A DNA stretch of 47,107 nt from contig NZ_JAHLKM010000012.1 of NCBI RefSeq assembly GCF_024449025.1, positions 31,924-79,030 of the forward strand, read 5' to 3'. A program made the position numbers and the translations under genes. The stretch is from Natronomonas aquatica (GTDB lineage Archaea > Halobacteriota > Halobacteria > Halobacteriales > Haloarculaceae). Under the pieces are notes generated by a model. It saw nothing but the letters and a program-made list of their open reading frames with translations, ran no database searches and had not been told where the DNA came from. This document shows positions 24,855 to 33,441 of the stretch, one piece after another (the first letter of the stretch is position 1; each line of letters starts with the position of its first letter).

Positions 24855-25463
24855 CTACCGGCCAAACCGCCGCTTCCGTTCCTGATACTCCCTGACTGCC
24901 CGCAGGAAGTCCCGACGGCGAAAGTCCCGCCAGTTGACGTCGGTGAAGTATAGCTCCGAGTAGACCGACTGCCAGATGAGGAAATCCGAGAGCCGTTCGG
25001 CGCCGGTCTTGATGACCAGATCGGGGGAGGACTGAAACACCAGCCGCCGTTCGATCTCGTCCTCGTCGATCTCTTCGGGGTCCAGCTCGCCTTCGGCGGC
25101 GTCGGCCGCGATCCGACGGACCGCCGCGGCGAACTCCCGTCGCCCCCCGAGGCCGATGCTGATCTGGACCGGCGTCTCGGCGGCCGAGTCGGCGTCCGGC
25201 CCGCGGACGGAGACCTCGCGGGGGCTGTCGAGATCCGACAGCGCCGTCCGAAGCGTCGGGATCGCGGCCTCGTCGAGGACGCTCACGTAGATCATCACCG
25301 TACTCGTTCCGGCGTCGAACGCCCACCGCAGAAACGACGAGAGCGTCCCGTAGGCGCCCTGTTCCAGGAGGTCGTGTTCCGTGATCACGAGCGCGATCCG
25401 CTCCGGGACGGCCGCGTCGCTCAGGCGGATCCGTGCGCCGAGATACCGGTCGTACAGGCCCAC
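24855..25463 (-). CDS. cis-Prenyltransferase-like protein lacking the catalytic N-terminal motif
   Basis: A paralogue of cis-prenyltransferase, shorter at 202 residues against 309 for its neighbour. In the N-terminal motif the DGNRRYA of the partner is replaced by EHDLLEQ (residues 29-35, [17 protein letters not shown]), so Asp becomes Glu and the Gly-Asn-Arg phosphate loop is lost. The central part is compressed. The C-terminal part is well kept: [27 protein letters not shown] retains the second Arg, Ser and Glu of the diphosphate site, and the family tail [16 protein letters not shown] is present. This is the pattern of the non-catalytic subunits of heteromeric cis-prenyltransferases (NgBR/Nus1 type), so a subunit role with the adjacent enzyme is the favoured inference. 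It diverges from the DUF92 gene. Confidence 0.85.
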   Translation of the reverse strand: MGLYDRYLGARIRLSDAAVPERIALVITEHDLLEQGAYGTLSSFLRWAFDAGTSTVMIYVSVLDEAAIPTLRTALSDLDSPREVSVRGPDADSAAETPVQISIGLGGRREFAAAVRRIAADAAEGELDPEEIDEDEIERRLVFQSSPDLVIKTGAERLSDFLIWQSVYSELYFTDVNWRDFRRRDFLRAVREYQERKRRFGR

Positions 25464-25546
25464 AGCCGAACGTTCGTCGCCGGCCGGGTGAACGTATCGG
25501 TCCGGCCTTCGGGAAGGTTAAGTGGACAACGGGGGAATCCCGCTCC

Positions 25547-26869
25547 GTGAGACGCGACACCAGCCGGGCCGTCGGGTATCTGCTCGTCGGGAGCCTCGCG
25601 TTCTTCCCGCCGATCCTCGAGGGGCGGGTCGGCGATACGGCGGCCGCCATCGGGTCAGTTGCTCCGCTCGCGCTCGTCGCCGCGCTCGCGTTACGTTCGC
25701 GGGGCGGTCCGGTCTTCGATCGCCTCGCCAGCGCCGACGACCGGGAGGAGGGACGGCTCTACAGTCTCGCGTCTTTCACCCTCGCCGTGACGGCGCTTTC
25801 GGTGCTCGCCGTGGCGTTCGCGCTCCCGGTCGCGGCGTTCGTCGCCGCCGTGTTCGTCCTGACCGTCGGGAGGCTCGGTCGAACTCTCGCCCGGCCGTGG
25901 ATACGGACGGCCGCCGCCGGGGCGGCAGTGTTCGTCGCCACCGGAACGCTCGGCGCGATCGCGGCGATCCGTCTGGCGGGCGAACTCGGCGCCGCCGTCC
26001 CCCCGCTTCCGGTCGTCGCCTTCGTCGCCGCCAGCGGCGGCGTCCTCGGGGCGCTCGTCCGATCGACGCTGACTCCCCGCGACGATCCGATCGTGCTGCT
26101 TTTGAGCGCGCTCGTGCTGTGGTTCCTGCTCGGTCTCGATCTCGAGCCGACGACCGGCCGGATCGCCGTCGGACTCGCAGTGACCGTCGCGCTCGGGTAC
26201 GTCGCCTACGCGCTCGGGACTGCCTCGGTCACGGGCATGCTCACCGGCGTCTTGCTCGCGCTCTTTGCGGTCGTCCTCGGCGGCTACGGCTGGTTCGTCC
26301 TCCTGATGACCTTCTTCGGGCTCGGCGGCCTCGCCTCGAAGTACCGCTACGAGGAGAAACTCGAACGCGGCATCGCGGAGGAAAACGAGGGCGCCCGCGG
26401 GGGCGGCAACGTCCTGGCGAACTCGGCGGTCGCGCTCGTCGCCGTCGTCTCTTATGCCGCCTCCGATCACCTCGGGGTCGACCCCACGGTCTTTCAGTTC
26501 GCGTTCGGCGGCGCCGTCGCCGCGGCGCTTGCCGACACGTTCTCCAGCGAGTTCGGCGGGCTCTTCGATTCGCCGCGGCTCATCACGACGTTCGAGCCCG
26601 TCGCTCCCGGGACCGACGGCGGGGTCACCTGGCAGGGAGCCGCCGCCGGAGCCGTGGGGGCCGTGATCATCGCGGCGCTGGGCGGGCTGTTCTTCGGGTT
26701 CGAGGCGATCGCCGTCGCGACGGTACTCGGCGCCGGAATCGTCGGCATGGTCGTCGACAGTATCCTCGGTGCGACCCTCGAGGGGGGACGGGTCGGCAAT
26801 CAGGGCGTCAATCTGCTGGCGACGCTCGCCGCCGGGATCACGGCCGGCGTCGTCTCGATCGTGATATGA
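25547..26869 (+). CDS. DUF92/TIGR00297 integral membrane protein
   Basis: Polytopic membrane protein of 440 residues with about 11-12 hydrophobic segments. The conserved C-terminal half contains the family signature: GLGGLASKYRYEEKLERGIAEENEGARGGGNVLANSAVA, LADTFSSEFGGLF, GTDGGVTWQGAAAG and DSILGATLEGG. The family includes TMEM19 and the plant chloroplast VTE6-type phytyl-phosphate kinases; no archaeal function is established. The N-terminal half is a haloarchaeal extension of extra helices. Start GTG 25547 comes shortly after a gttaagt TATA-like stretch; frames further upstream overlap the divergent gene. Its stop overlaps the GNAT start by ATGA. Its position beside two cis-prenyltransferase genes hints at a role in polyprenol phosphate metabolism. 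Confidence 0.82.
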   Translation: MRRDTSRAVGYLLVGSLAFFPPILEGRVGDTAAAIGSVAPLALVAALALRSRGGPVFDRLASADDREEGRLYSLASFTLAVTALSVLAVAFALPVAAFVAAVFVLTVGRLGRTLARPWIRTAAAGAAVFVATGTLGAIAAIRLAGELGAAVPPLPVVAFVAASGGVLGALVRSTLTPRDDPIVLLLSALVLWFLLGLDLEPTTGRIAVGLAVTVALGYVAYALGTASVTGMLTGVLLALFAVVLGGYGWFVLLMTFFGLGGLASKYRYEEKLERGIAEENEGARGGGNVLANSAVALVAVVSYAASDHLGVDPTVFQFAFGGAVAAALADTFSSEFGGLFDSPRLITTFEPVAPGTDGGVTWQGAAAGAVGAVIIAALGGLFFGFEAIAVATVLGAGIVGMVVDSILGATLEGGRVGNQGVNLLATLAAGITAGVVSIVI

Positions 26870-27276
26870 TCCGCCCGATGACGGCGGCCGACACGCCGGC
26901 GGTTCGGGCCCTCCAGACCCACCTGGTGTACGCCGATCCGGACCTCGTCGAGGCCGCCGTCGACGGGCCGTTCCACGGACGCGTCGCGGTCGACGATGGG
27001 CCCGTCGGCTACGCGATCGCTTTCCCGGGGAGTCCCGCGAATCTCTCCGAACTCGCTGTCGCGCCCGAACACAGACGCTGCGGCCACGGTCGCGCACTCG
27101 TCGAGGCAGCGATCGTGGCGGTCGGTGCGGAAGGGGAAACAATCGCGGTTACGACGCCGGCCGACGACACGGCGGCGCGACGTTTTTATACGGCGATCGG
27201 CTTCGAACCGGACGGTCGGCTCCCCGGGTTTTATTCCGACGGGGCCGACGCCTTACGCTTCGTTCGGCGCGAGTAG
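26866..27276 (+). CDS. GNAT-family N-acetyltransferase
   Basis: A 136-residue GNAT-fold protein. The acetyl-CoA-binding motif A is at about residues 65-82 ([20 protein letters not shown]), and the C-terminal [21 protein letters not shown] is the usual motif B. It transfers an acetyl group from acetyl-CoA to an unidentified amine, possibly a protein alpha-amino group or small molecule. Its ATG overlaps the DUF92 stop by ATGA, so it is translated with it. The 3' end overlaps the convergent dnaG gene by 24 bases. Confidence 0.88.
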   Translation: MIRPMTAADTPAVRALQTHLVYADPDLVEAAVDGPFHGRVAVDDGPVGYAIAFPGSPANLSELAVAPEHRRCGHGRALVEAAIVAVGAEGETIAVTTPADDTAARRFYTAIGFEPDGRLPGFYSDGADALRFVRRE

Positions 27277-28620
27277 CTGATCGGCGGTCCGGATCCGGAC
27301 GCTCGTCGGCTGTTTGACGAACTCGCCGGTCGATTCGGCGACGACGTGGTCGATCCCGCGCTGGGCGGCGATATCGAGGAGCCGCTGATCGAGTTCGGCG
27401 TCGACGACGACGGCCGTCGGGACCGTCTCGGCGTCCGAAACCAGTTCGAACGCCTCCCCGGTATCGCCCTCGGCGAGCGTCCCGAACGCCGAATCGAGGA
27501 GTCGAACGCGGCCCGTACCGTCCCCGATGATCGCCCGGGTGTGGCCCCGAAGCGTTTCCGGCGCGTCGTCGGTCTCGCCGCCGCCGGCTTCCTCGCTCGC
27601 CCGCCCGTTCGAGTCGGCCGGCTCGTCGGTCACCGGCTCGATCTCGACGTCCGGGGTATCGGCGGTATCCCCTGTGGCACCCTCCGTCGGGGGGTCCCCG
27701 TCCTCGCGGGTCGGCATCGGTTCGGCGCCCTCCTGGGGAACCGTTTCGGCGGCGCCGTCGGCTCGCTCTCCGGCGTCGGCGGGGTCGGTTTCTTCGGCCG
27801 ACTCGTCCGCCGTTCCCTCCTCGAGTTGCTCGTAGGAGACTTTCTCGCGGAGCGCCTCCATCACTTCGCGTCTATCGAGGTCCTCGACGGACTCGCCTTC
27901 GGGCGCGAACGCGACGTAGTCGATGGCGCCGACCTGTGCGAGTTCTTTGCGGATCAACTCCCCGCCGCGGTCGCCGTCGAAAAACGCCGTGACGGTCCGA
28001 GAGCGGGTCAACTCCGCGACGGCGTCGGGGACGTCGGTCCCCTCGACGGCGATCGCGTTCTTGATCCCGTACTGCAACAGCGTGAGGACGTCGGCCCGCC
28101 CCTCGACGACGACGATCGCGTCCGAGTCCTCGACGTGTGGTCCCGCCGGCAGCCCCTCGTATTCGGTGATGTCCTCGATACGAACCTCTTCCCGAACCTC
28201 CTCGACGAGATCGCGGCTGGATTGCATCGACTCGGCGAACCCCTCGGTCAGAAGCGCCTTGGCCCGCTCGACGACCTCACGGCGTTTCGCGGCCCGGACG
28301 TCCTCGATCTTCCTGACCTCGATCGTCGACCGACACGGGCCGACCCGGTCGATGGTCTCTAGGGCCGCCCCGAGGATGGCCGTCTCGACGCGATCGAGGC
28401 TCGTCGCGATCGTGATCCGGCCGAACGACTGGCCGTTCTGTGAGTCGATCTCGACGTCGATCCGGCCGACCTTCGAGGCGTCCTGTAGCTCCCGGAGGTC
28501 CAGTTCGTCGCCGAGCAGGCCTTCGGTCTGTCCGAAGACGGCCCCCACGACGTCCGATCGCTCGACGATTCCGTCGGCAGTGATGTCCGCGTGAACGAGA
28601 TATTTGGCTGTGTCTTGCAT
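27253..28620 (-). CDS. dnaG: Archaeal DnaG (primase-like TOPRIM protein, exosome subunit)
   Basis: A 455-residue archaeal DnaG. The N-terminal domain ([37 protein letters not shown]) is the archaeal-specific part that binds the exosome. The TOPRIM domain follows with Glu173 in [17 protein letters not shown] and the acidic pair Asp215/Asp217 in [11 protein letters not shown]. Residues about 280-370 form a long acidic linker rich in Glu, Asp, Ala and Thr, longer than in non-halophiles. A C-terminal domain ([20 protein letters not shown]...) completes the protein. In archaea it sits in the RNA exosome and helps poly(A)-rich RNA recognition; weak primase activity has been described for some members. 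A short hairpin lies just upstream of its start. Confidence 0.95.
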   Translation of the reverse strand: MQDTAKYLVHADITADGIVERSDVVGAVFGQTEGLLGDELDLRELQDASKVGRIDVEIDSQNGQSFGRITIATSLDRVETAILGAALETIDRVGPCRSTIEVRKIEDVRAAKRREVVERAKALLTEGFAESMQSSRDLVEEVREEVRIEDITEYEGLPAGPHVEDSDAIVVVEGRADVLTLLQYGIKNAIAVEGTDVPDAVAELTRSRTVTAFFDGDRGGELIRKELAQVGAIDYVAFAPEGESVEDLDRREVMEALREKVSYEQLEEGTADESAEETDPADAGERADGAAETVPQEGAEPMPTREDGDPPTEGATGDTADTPDVEIEPVTDEPADSNGRASEEAGGGETDDAPETLRGHTRAIIGDGTGRVRLLDSAFGTLAEGDTGEAFELVSDAETVPTAVVVDAELDQRLLDIAAQRGIDHVVAESTGEFVKQPTSVRIRTADQLLAPNEA

Positions 28621-28949
28621 TAGTGATCTGCCCGTCTCCGGGCGGTGATGGTGGTGATAGTGATCGTCCCATGAGCGCTCCCATGGCTAATTTAAATACG
28701 GCCGCTCGGACGTATAAATGATGCGGCGCGATGACCGTCGGCCCGACCTCCGCGGCTCCGGGTCGAACGCCCCCACGACCGACCGTCACCGGTGTGACGA
28801 CCGACCGGCGTCCGACAGCGGCGGCCTCGATCGCCCCGCGAAATCGCGTCCCTCGCCGACATGCTTTGAAGAATATTTATCTTCGATAGAACGATATCAC
28901 TGCCAATCGATATTATTTAGTGATCTGGGTCAATATTATTCTTCAAGAC
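28621..28949. other. Intergenic region between dnaG and the symporter operon
   Basis: This 329-base gap holds divergent promoters. A symmetric AT-rich box (aatttaaat, 28690-28698) could serve dnaG leftward, and tgaagaatatttatct near 28867-28882 is a TATA candidate for the rightward operon. No protein-like frame or tRNA/ncRNA signature was seen. The stretch 28717-28850 is GC-rich and unremarkable. Confidence 0.5.
28630..28643 (-). promoter_or_regulatory. Small hairpin in the dnaG leader
   Basis: GCCCG-tctc-CGGGC (read on the + strand) forms a 5-bp stem ending 10 bases before the dnaG start codon, where a ribosome would bind. A regulatory role is possible but unproven. Confidence 0.25.
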
Positions 28950-29174
28950 ATGGCTTCGATGGTGGAGCGCTATGGATGGGCGGTATTGATTGGTTTGTTG
29001 ATTACGTTCGCGATCCCGTGGTTCCTGTGGGGCGACAGCCGGACCGCCTTCGGGTTGCCGCTGTGGCTGTGGTGGCACGTTGGGTGGATGCTCCTTGCCG
29101 CGGTCGCGTTCCGGCTGTTCGCTCGGCGGGCCTGGGGGCTGTGGATCGTCGAATCGGAGGGTGAGACCGCATGA
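28950..29174 (+). CDS. DUF3311 small membrane protein, symporter partner
   Basis: A 74-residue protein with two membrane helices (about 8-25, YGWAVLIGLLITFAIPWFLW, and 38-57, LPLWLWWHVGWMLLAAVAF). The spacing and the PWFLWGDSRTAFGLPLWLWWH loop are typical of DUF3311 proteins, which are regularly encoded just before a sodium:solute symporter and may be an accessory subunit. The start ATG 28950 (MASMVERYGW) is preferred; an ATG at 28920 would add ten residues. Its stop overlaps the symporter ATG by ATGA, so the two are co-translated. Confidence 0.82.
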   Translation: MASMVERYGWAVLIGLLITFAIPWFLWGDSRTAFGLPLWLWWHVGWMLLAAVAFRLFARRAWGLWIVESEGETA

Positions 29175-30700
29175 GTGTGCCGCTACAGCTCGGAATCGTC
29201 GTCGGCTACCTGTTCGTCGCACTCGGTGTTGGGCTGGCCGCCTACCGGGTGACCGAACGCGCCGCCGAGGACTTCTATCTGGCGAGCCGGACGTTCGGGA
29301 CCGTCGTGTTGCTCTTTACCGTCTTTGCGACGCTGCTTTCGGCCTTTACCTTCTTCGGCGGGCCGGATACGGCCTACGCGTTCGGTCCCGAGTGGATCCT
29401 CGTGATGGGGCTCATGGACGGGATCGTCTTCGCCGTCCTGTGGTACGTCGTCGGCTACAAGCAGTGGCTGTTGGGCCAGCGTCACGGCTACATCACGCTC
29501 GGTGAGCTTCTCGGCGACCGGTTCGGCTCGCGGGCGATCCGGGCGCTCGTCGCCGGTGTCTCGCTTTTCTGGCTCTTCCCGTACGTCATGCTCCAACAGA
29601 TCGGCGCCGGCGGCGCGCTTGCGGCGCTGACAGACGGGGCGCTTCCCTTTGCCGGTGGGGCCGCGCTCATCACGGGATTTATGATCGTCTACGTGGTGCT
29701 GGCGGGGATGCGCGGGATCGCCTGGACCGACACGCTACAGGGAGCGTTCATGCTGCTTATGGTCTGGACCGCGCTCCTGTGGGTCCTCGCTGCGGTCGAC
29801 GGCGGGGTCGGGACGATCAACGCGGGACTCGCGGCCTCGAACCCCGAATTTCTCGCGCTCGGTAGCGACTTCTACACGCCGGGGACGATGCTCACCTTCG
29901 CGGTCTCGATCGCCTTCGGCGTCGCGATGTTCCCGCAGGTGAACCAGCGTTTCTTCGCCGCCGGCTCCGAGGGCGTCCTGAAGCGCTCGTTTGCGCTTTG
30001 GCCCGTCCTCGTTCTCTTGCTTTTCGTCCCGGCTTTTCTGCTCGGCACGTGGGCCCGCGGGCTCGGTCTCGAGGCGAACATCGGCGCCGGCGAGAGCATC
30101 CTCCCGGTGATCCTCGCCGAGTACACCCCGCCGTGGTTCGCCGCCCTCGTCGTGGCCGGCGCGATCGCCGCGATGATGTCCTCTTCGGATTCGATGCTGC
30201 TTTCGGGGTCGTCGTATTTCACCCGCGATCTCTACCGGCCGCTCGTCGACGATTCGATCTCCGAACGGCGGGAGGACCGGCTCGGCCGGATCGGCGTCGT
30301 CGTCTTCGCGACCGCCGCCCTGGCCGCGAGCGTCTGGGCCGAGGCCGAGGCCTTCGGCGCGGTGACTGTCGGATCGGTCCTCGTCGAGATCGGCGATCTC
30401 GCCTTCGGCGGCTTCGCCCAGCTCACCCTCCCGGTCGTCGTCGCGCTCTACTGGCGCCGGACGACCGCCGCGGGCCTGGCCGCCGGGATCGTCGTCCCAC
30501 AGGCCGTCTATCTCGCCTTCAACTTCCTGCCCGAGACCGCGGCCGGCCCGATCGTCCTCTTTTCGGACGCCTACCTCGGGTGGGGGATCTCGATCTACTG
30601 TATGCTCCTGGGGCTCGCGACGACCGTCGCCGTCTCGTCGGTCACGACCCCGAGTCCCGACGCGAACGTCGACGGCCACTTCGGATTGCGGGCGGACTGA
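29171..30700 (+). CDS. Sodium:solute symporter family protein
   Basis: Integral membrane transporter of the SSS family, 509 residues, with about 13 hydrophobic segments. The N-terminal part has the family look (VGYLFVALGVGLAAYRVTERAAEDFYLASRTFGTVVLLFT, then SAFTFFGGPDTAYAFG). The sodium-site region VVAGAIAAMMSSSDSMLLSGSSYFTRDLYRP, near residues 325-355, carries the conserved serines. The adjacent DUF3311 gene is the usual partner in pantothenate-, proline- or organic-acid-type symporters; the substrate is not predictable. It ends 24 bases before the convergent MoaD-like gene. Confidence 0.9.
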   Translation: MSVPLQLGIVVGYLFVALGVGLAAYRVTERAAEDFYLASRTFGTVVLLFTVFATLLSAFTFFGGPDTAYAFGPEWILVMGLMDGIVFAVLWYVVGYKQWLLGQRHGYITLGELLGDRFGSRAIRALVAGVSLFWLFPYVMLQQIGAGGALAALTDGALPFAGGAALITGFMIVYVVLAGMRGIAWTDTLQGAFMLLMVWTALLWVLAAVDGGVGTINAGLAASNPEFLALGSDFYTPGTMLTFAVSIAFGVAMFPQVNQRFFAAGSEGVLKRSFALWPVLVLLLFVPAFLLGTWARGLGLEANIGAGESILPVILAEYTPPWFAALVVAGAIAAMMSSSDSMLLSGSSYFTRDLYRPLVDDSISERREDRLGRIGVVVFATAALAASVWAEAEAFGAVTVGSVLVEIGDLAFGGFAQLTLPVVVALYWRRTTAAGLAAGIVVPQAVYLAFNFLPETAAGPIVLFSDAYLGWGISIYCMLLGLATTVAVSSVTTPSPDANVDGHFGLRAD

Positions 30701-30724
30701 TCCGAACCGCCGGCCGACGTTCGT

Positions 30725-31003
30725 TCAGCCGCCGGTGACGGGCGGTGTGATCGAGAGCCGATCGTCCCCTTCGAGAACCGTCTCGACGCCTTCGAAGTGC
30801 GTCACGTGGGTCCCGTTCCGGAGGACGGTCACGCCGCCGGCGACGCCGCCGTCTTCGAGCAACAGTCCCTCCAGCCCGGAATGTTCTTCCTCGAGGTCGG
30901 ACAGCACCGACCCGACGGTCGTCCCCGCCTCTACGGACCGCCGTTCCGTCGATTCGCCGACCGCCTCCCGGACCGTCCCGAAGTACCGGAGTTCGACCTC
31001 CAT
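30725..31003 (-). CDS. MoaD/ThiS-family sulphur carrier protein
   Basis: A 92-residue ubiquitin-fold protein beginning MEVELRYFGTVREAVGE and ending in the diglycine tail ITPPVTGG, which would be thiocarboxylated to donate sulphur to molybdopterin. Archaeal MoaD proteins of this type also serve tungsten cofactors, and related SAMP proteins tag other proteins. Its ATG shares one base with the stop of the upstream aldehyde ferredoxin oxidoreductase gene (TGATG), so it is coupled to it. A dedicated role in supplying that enzyme's tungstopterin is likely. Confidence 0.88.
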   Translation of the reverse strand: MEVELRYFGTVREAVGESTERRSVEAGTTVGSVLSDLEEEHSGLEGLLLEDGGVAGGVTVLRNGTHVTHFEGVETVLEGDDRLSITPPVTGG

Positions 31004-32853
31004 CAGACGGTCTCGGCGACGTCCTCGATGTCGAGCCGCTCGACGGTGTCGGTCGTCGGGTGGCCGTTGTCGTTCCATCCGCGGGCGGCGTAATACTCGT
31101 CGAGCATCGACTCCAGTTCCTCCGGCGGGCAGTACATCCCCTCGGCGGGACCCTCGGAGATCGGCTCGTTCATCACGCGGTGGGGGAGGGTGTCCGCCTC
31201 CCGGTCGGCGACGCCGCGGGAGACGTTGATGAGCCGCTCGAGGTTATAGACCCGCTCGCCGATCCGCTCGACCTCCTCGACGGAGAGGTCCCAGCCGGTC
31301 GCGAGGTTGATCGCCTCCGTGTAGTTCTCGTTGATGCGGGGGCCCCAGCCGCCCTCGCTGACGAACCGACACTGGGTGAGCGAATCGCCGAGTGCCGTGA
31401 AGTGCTGGCTGCGCGCGGCGAACTCCGGGGTTCCTTCGGTCGTCTCGTCGTGATTGCCGTCGTACTGCAGCGTCGGACGGGTGTCGTGGTGTGAACCTCC
31501 CCGAGTCCCGGTCGCGTAACCGATACTCATCCCCTTCAGCCCGCGGGCCGAGTGGGCCGCGAACTCCAGGCCCTTCGCGCCGTAGAGGTACTTTTCGGCT
31601 TCCGCTTCGAGCGACTCGGCCATCCGGAACGAGCCCTCCGCGATCCGGTCGCCGACGCCCTCCCGGTGGGCGGTCTTCTCGGCGAGTTCGACGAGACCGT
31701 CGGCGTCGCCGAACGACAGATGCGGCGACTCCTCGCTTAGGAGGCCCTTCTCGGAACACTCCCGGGCGAAGGCGACCGTGACGCCCCACGAGATCGTGTC
31801 CATCCCCAGCCGATCACAGAGGTCGTTGGCCGCGATCACGCGCTCGATTTCGTAGACCTCCTGTAGCGTCGCGGTGCCGAAAAGCGACTCGAACTCGGGG
31901 ATCTTCGCGTCGGTGATCCCCTCGCTTTCGACGGTGACGTGTTTGCCGCATTTGACTGCACAGTTCGCGCAGGTGGTGTCCTCCGTGACGTACTCCGTTT
32001 TGAGCGTTTCGCCGCTTACCGCCTCGGCGTTCTCGGGGTCGGTCTGTTCGGTCTGCATGTTCCGCTGGCCGAGTTTCCCCATCTCGTTGATCGGGTTGAC
32101 GAGCCCCGCGGTCCCGTACTCCTGGAGCATCTCGGTGTCCTCCATCAGCCGGCCCATCTGCTGGACCGCCCGCCCGCGGAGGTCGCCCTCGGGTTCGGGC
32201 TCGAAGCTCCCCTCGCTGACCGCGATGGCCTTGACGTTCTTCGAGCCCAGCACGGCCCCGTTGCCGCCGCGGCCCGCGACGCCCTCCCGGATCTCCGAAT
32301 CGTGCAGCGAACACGCAAAGCGGACCTCGTTCTCGCCGGCGGGACCGATCGCCAACACGTGGGTGTCGTAGCCCTCGCCCTCGGCTTCGCGGATCGCCTC
32401 GCAGGTCTCGTAGGTGTCCAGCCCGGCCAGGTCCCCGGCGGGCTTGATCTCCGCTCCGTCCCCGTCGATGTACACGTACGAGAGTTCCTCGGCCGCCCCG
32501 TGAAGAGTGATCACCTCGAAGCCGGTCGTCTTCTGGGCGCGGGGAAGGGTTCCGCCGAACGTCGAATCAAAAAAGCCGTTCGTCATCGGGCTGACGAACC
32601 CGAGAACGCCCCGGGAGGTCGACTGGAACGGCGTCCCGTTCATCGGGCCGACCGCCATCGCGAGGACGTTTTCGGGGCCGAGCGGATCGGCCTCGGGCGG
32701 GACGTGTTCGGCGATCTGTTTCGCCGCGAACCCGTTGCCCCCGAGGAAACGCCGGGCATCCCCGGGGTCGATCGCTTCGGTCTCGGTCGCCCCGTCCCCG
32801 AGGTGGATCCGGAGGGCCTCGCCGCCGTAGACTGAGGGGAGTTCGTTTGCCAT
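31003..32853 (-). CDS. Aldehyde ferredoxin oxidoreductase family protein (tungsten)
   Basis: Tungstopterin enzyme of 616 residues that oxidises aldehydes to acids with ferredoxin as acceptor. The 4Fe-4S cluster cysteines are Cys295, Cys298 and Cys302 in TTCANCAVKCGKHV, with a fourth Cys expected in ALGDSLTQCRF. Pterin-binding regions include GPMNGTPFQSTSRG, RGGNGAVLGSKNVKAIAV and DLCDRLGMDTISWG. Such enzymes in haloarchaea occur in several paralogues with unclear substrates. ATG 32853 (MANELPSVYGG) is chosen; codons further upstream lie in the leader. The coupled MoaD-like gene follows directly. No dedicated W or Mo transporter is seen nearby. Confidence 0.92.
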   Translation of the reverse strand: MANELPSVYGGEALRIHLGDGATETEAIDPGDARRFLGGNGFAAKQIAEHVPPEADPLGPENVLAMAVGPMNGTPFQSTSRGVLGFVSPMTNGFFDSTFGGTLPRAQKTTGFEVITLHGAAEELSYVYIDGDGAEIKPAGDLAGLDTYETCEAIREAEGEGYDTHVLAIGPAGENEVRFACSLHDSEIREGVAGRGGNGAVLGSKNVKAIAVSEGSFEPEPEGDLRGRAVQQMGRLMEDTEMLQEYGTAGLVNPINEMGKLGQRNMQTEQTDPENAEAVSGETLKTEYVTEDTTCANCAVKCGKHVTVESEGITDAKIPEFESLFGTATLQEVYEIERVIAANDLCDRLGMDTISWGVTVAFARECSEKGLLSEESPHLSFGDADGLVELAEKTAHREGVGDRIAEGSFRMAESLEAEAEKYLYGAKGLEFAAHSARGLKGMSIGYATGTRGGSHHDTRPTLQYDGNHDETTEGTPEFAARSQHFTALGDSLTQCRFVSEGGWGPRINENYTEAINLATGWDLSVEEVERIGERVYNLERLINVSRGVADREADTLPHRVMNEPISEGPAEGMYCPPEELESMLDEYYAARGWNDNGHPTTDTVERLDIEDVAETV

Positions 32854-33012
32854 GGAAGACCTTTCTATCGGCTGGCAAGTAAAGCTGTATGCCGCCGCCG
32901 TCGCGACGCGTAGTCGGACCTGACCCACGAACGGCCGGGCCGGACCGCCCTCTCGCCCGTTCGAGTTAGTGTTTGCTGCCCGCCGGGCGGTGTCCCGCAG
33001 GGATTGTCGCGG

Positions 33013-33225
33013 TTACTCCTCCTCTCTTATCCCGTCAGAGCCGGCCCCCTCTCCCAACTCGAACACCATGACTTCGAGATCCTGGGCGACCCCGTCGGTA
33101 CGGAGCACCCACGACCCCCACGGCTGGACGTCGTTTCGAAGGGCCATGAGGAACAACTCCTTCATCGCGGTTTCGAACTCTTCGGTACTCTCTATCTCGC
33201 CGTCGAAGCTGAAATCAGATGTCAT
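33013..33225 (-). CDS. Small acidic haloarchaeal protein, unknown function
   Basis: A 70-residue acidic protein beginning MTSDFSFDGEIESTEEFETAMKEL. It seems to have a strand, a helix (TEEFETAMKELFLMALRND) and two strands (GSWVLRTDG, DLEVMVFELGE), a small alpha/beta fold, with a disordered acidic tail. No known family is recognised. The start ATG 33225 overlaps by ATGA the stop of a 39-codon frame upstream that opens with the same 11-base leader (ACTACTATGAC). It lies divergent from a Bat-type regulator gene, which may control it. Confidence 0.65.
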   Translation of the reverse strand: MTSDFSFDGEIESTEEFETAMKELFLMALRNDVQPWGSWVLRTDGVAQDLEVMVFELGEGAGSDGIREEE

Positions 33226-33341
33226 AGTAGTGAAACTCGTTCCGACACGGCTGGGCACCGTCGTCGCGTGGGCCCTCCTGTCCGGATCCTCGAGGGAATC
33301 CCGTCGTTGCGTTCGGTGCCGGTTATGTTCTCGGCGGTCAT
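33222..33341 (-). CDS. Possible 39-residue small protein, coupled to the 70-residue gene
   Basis: An open frame from ATG 33341 to TGA 33222 codes MTAENITGTERNDGIPSRIR and a further 19 residues, rich in Arg and Thr. The stop overlaps the next ATG as ATGA, the spacing used by true operons in this window. The leader ACTACTATGAC at its start is repeated exactly at the next gene's start. The composition is unlike the acidic neighbours, so it may instead be an untranslated leader or a translational coupler. Confidence 0.3.
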   Translation of the reverse strand: MTAENITGTERNDGIPSRIRTGGPTRRRCPAVSERVSLL

Positions 33342-33441
33342 AGTAGTATCGAATAGCATGACACACCATGTTCGATTCTCGGCCGACAGAGGGACCCTAC
33401 CGAGCTTTTAACGCAGTTGAGATGAAATATCCTGATATCTA

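Noticed and set aside
28717-28950. Possible structured RNA or ORF in the dnaG-symporter gap.
   Set aside because: The plus-strand frame is antisense-like in composition and changes into a shadow of the DUF3311 gene; no consensus of RNase P, SRP or tRNA was seen.
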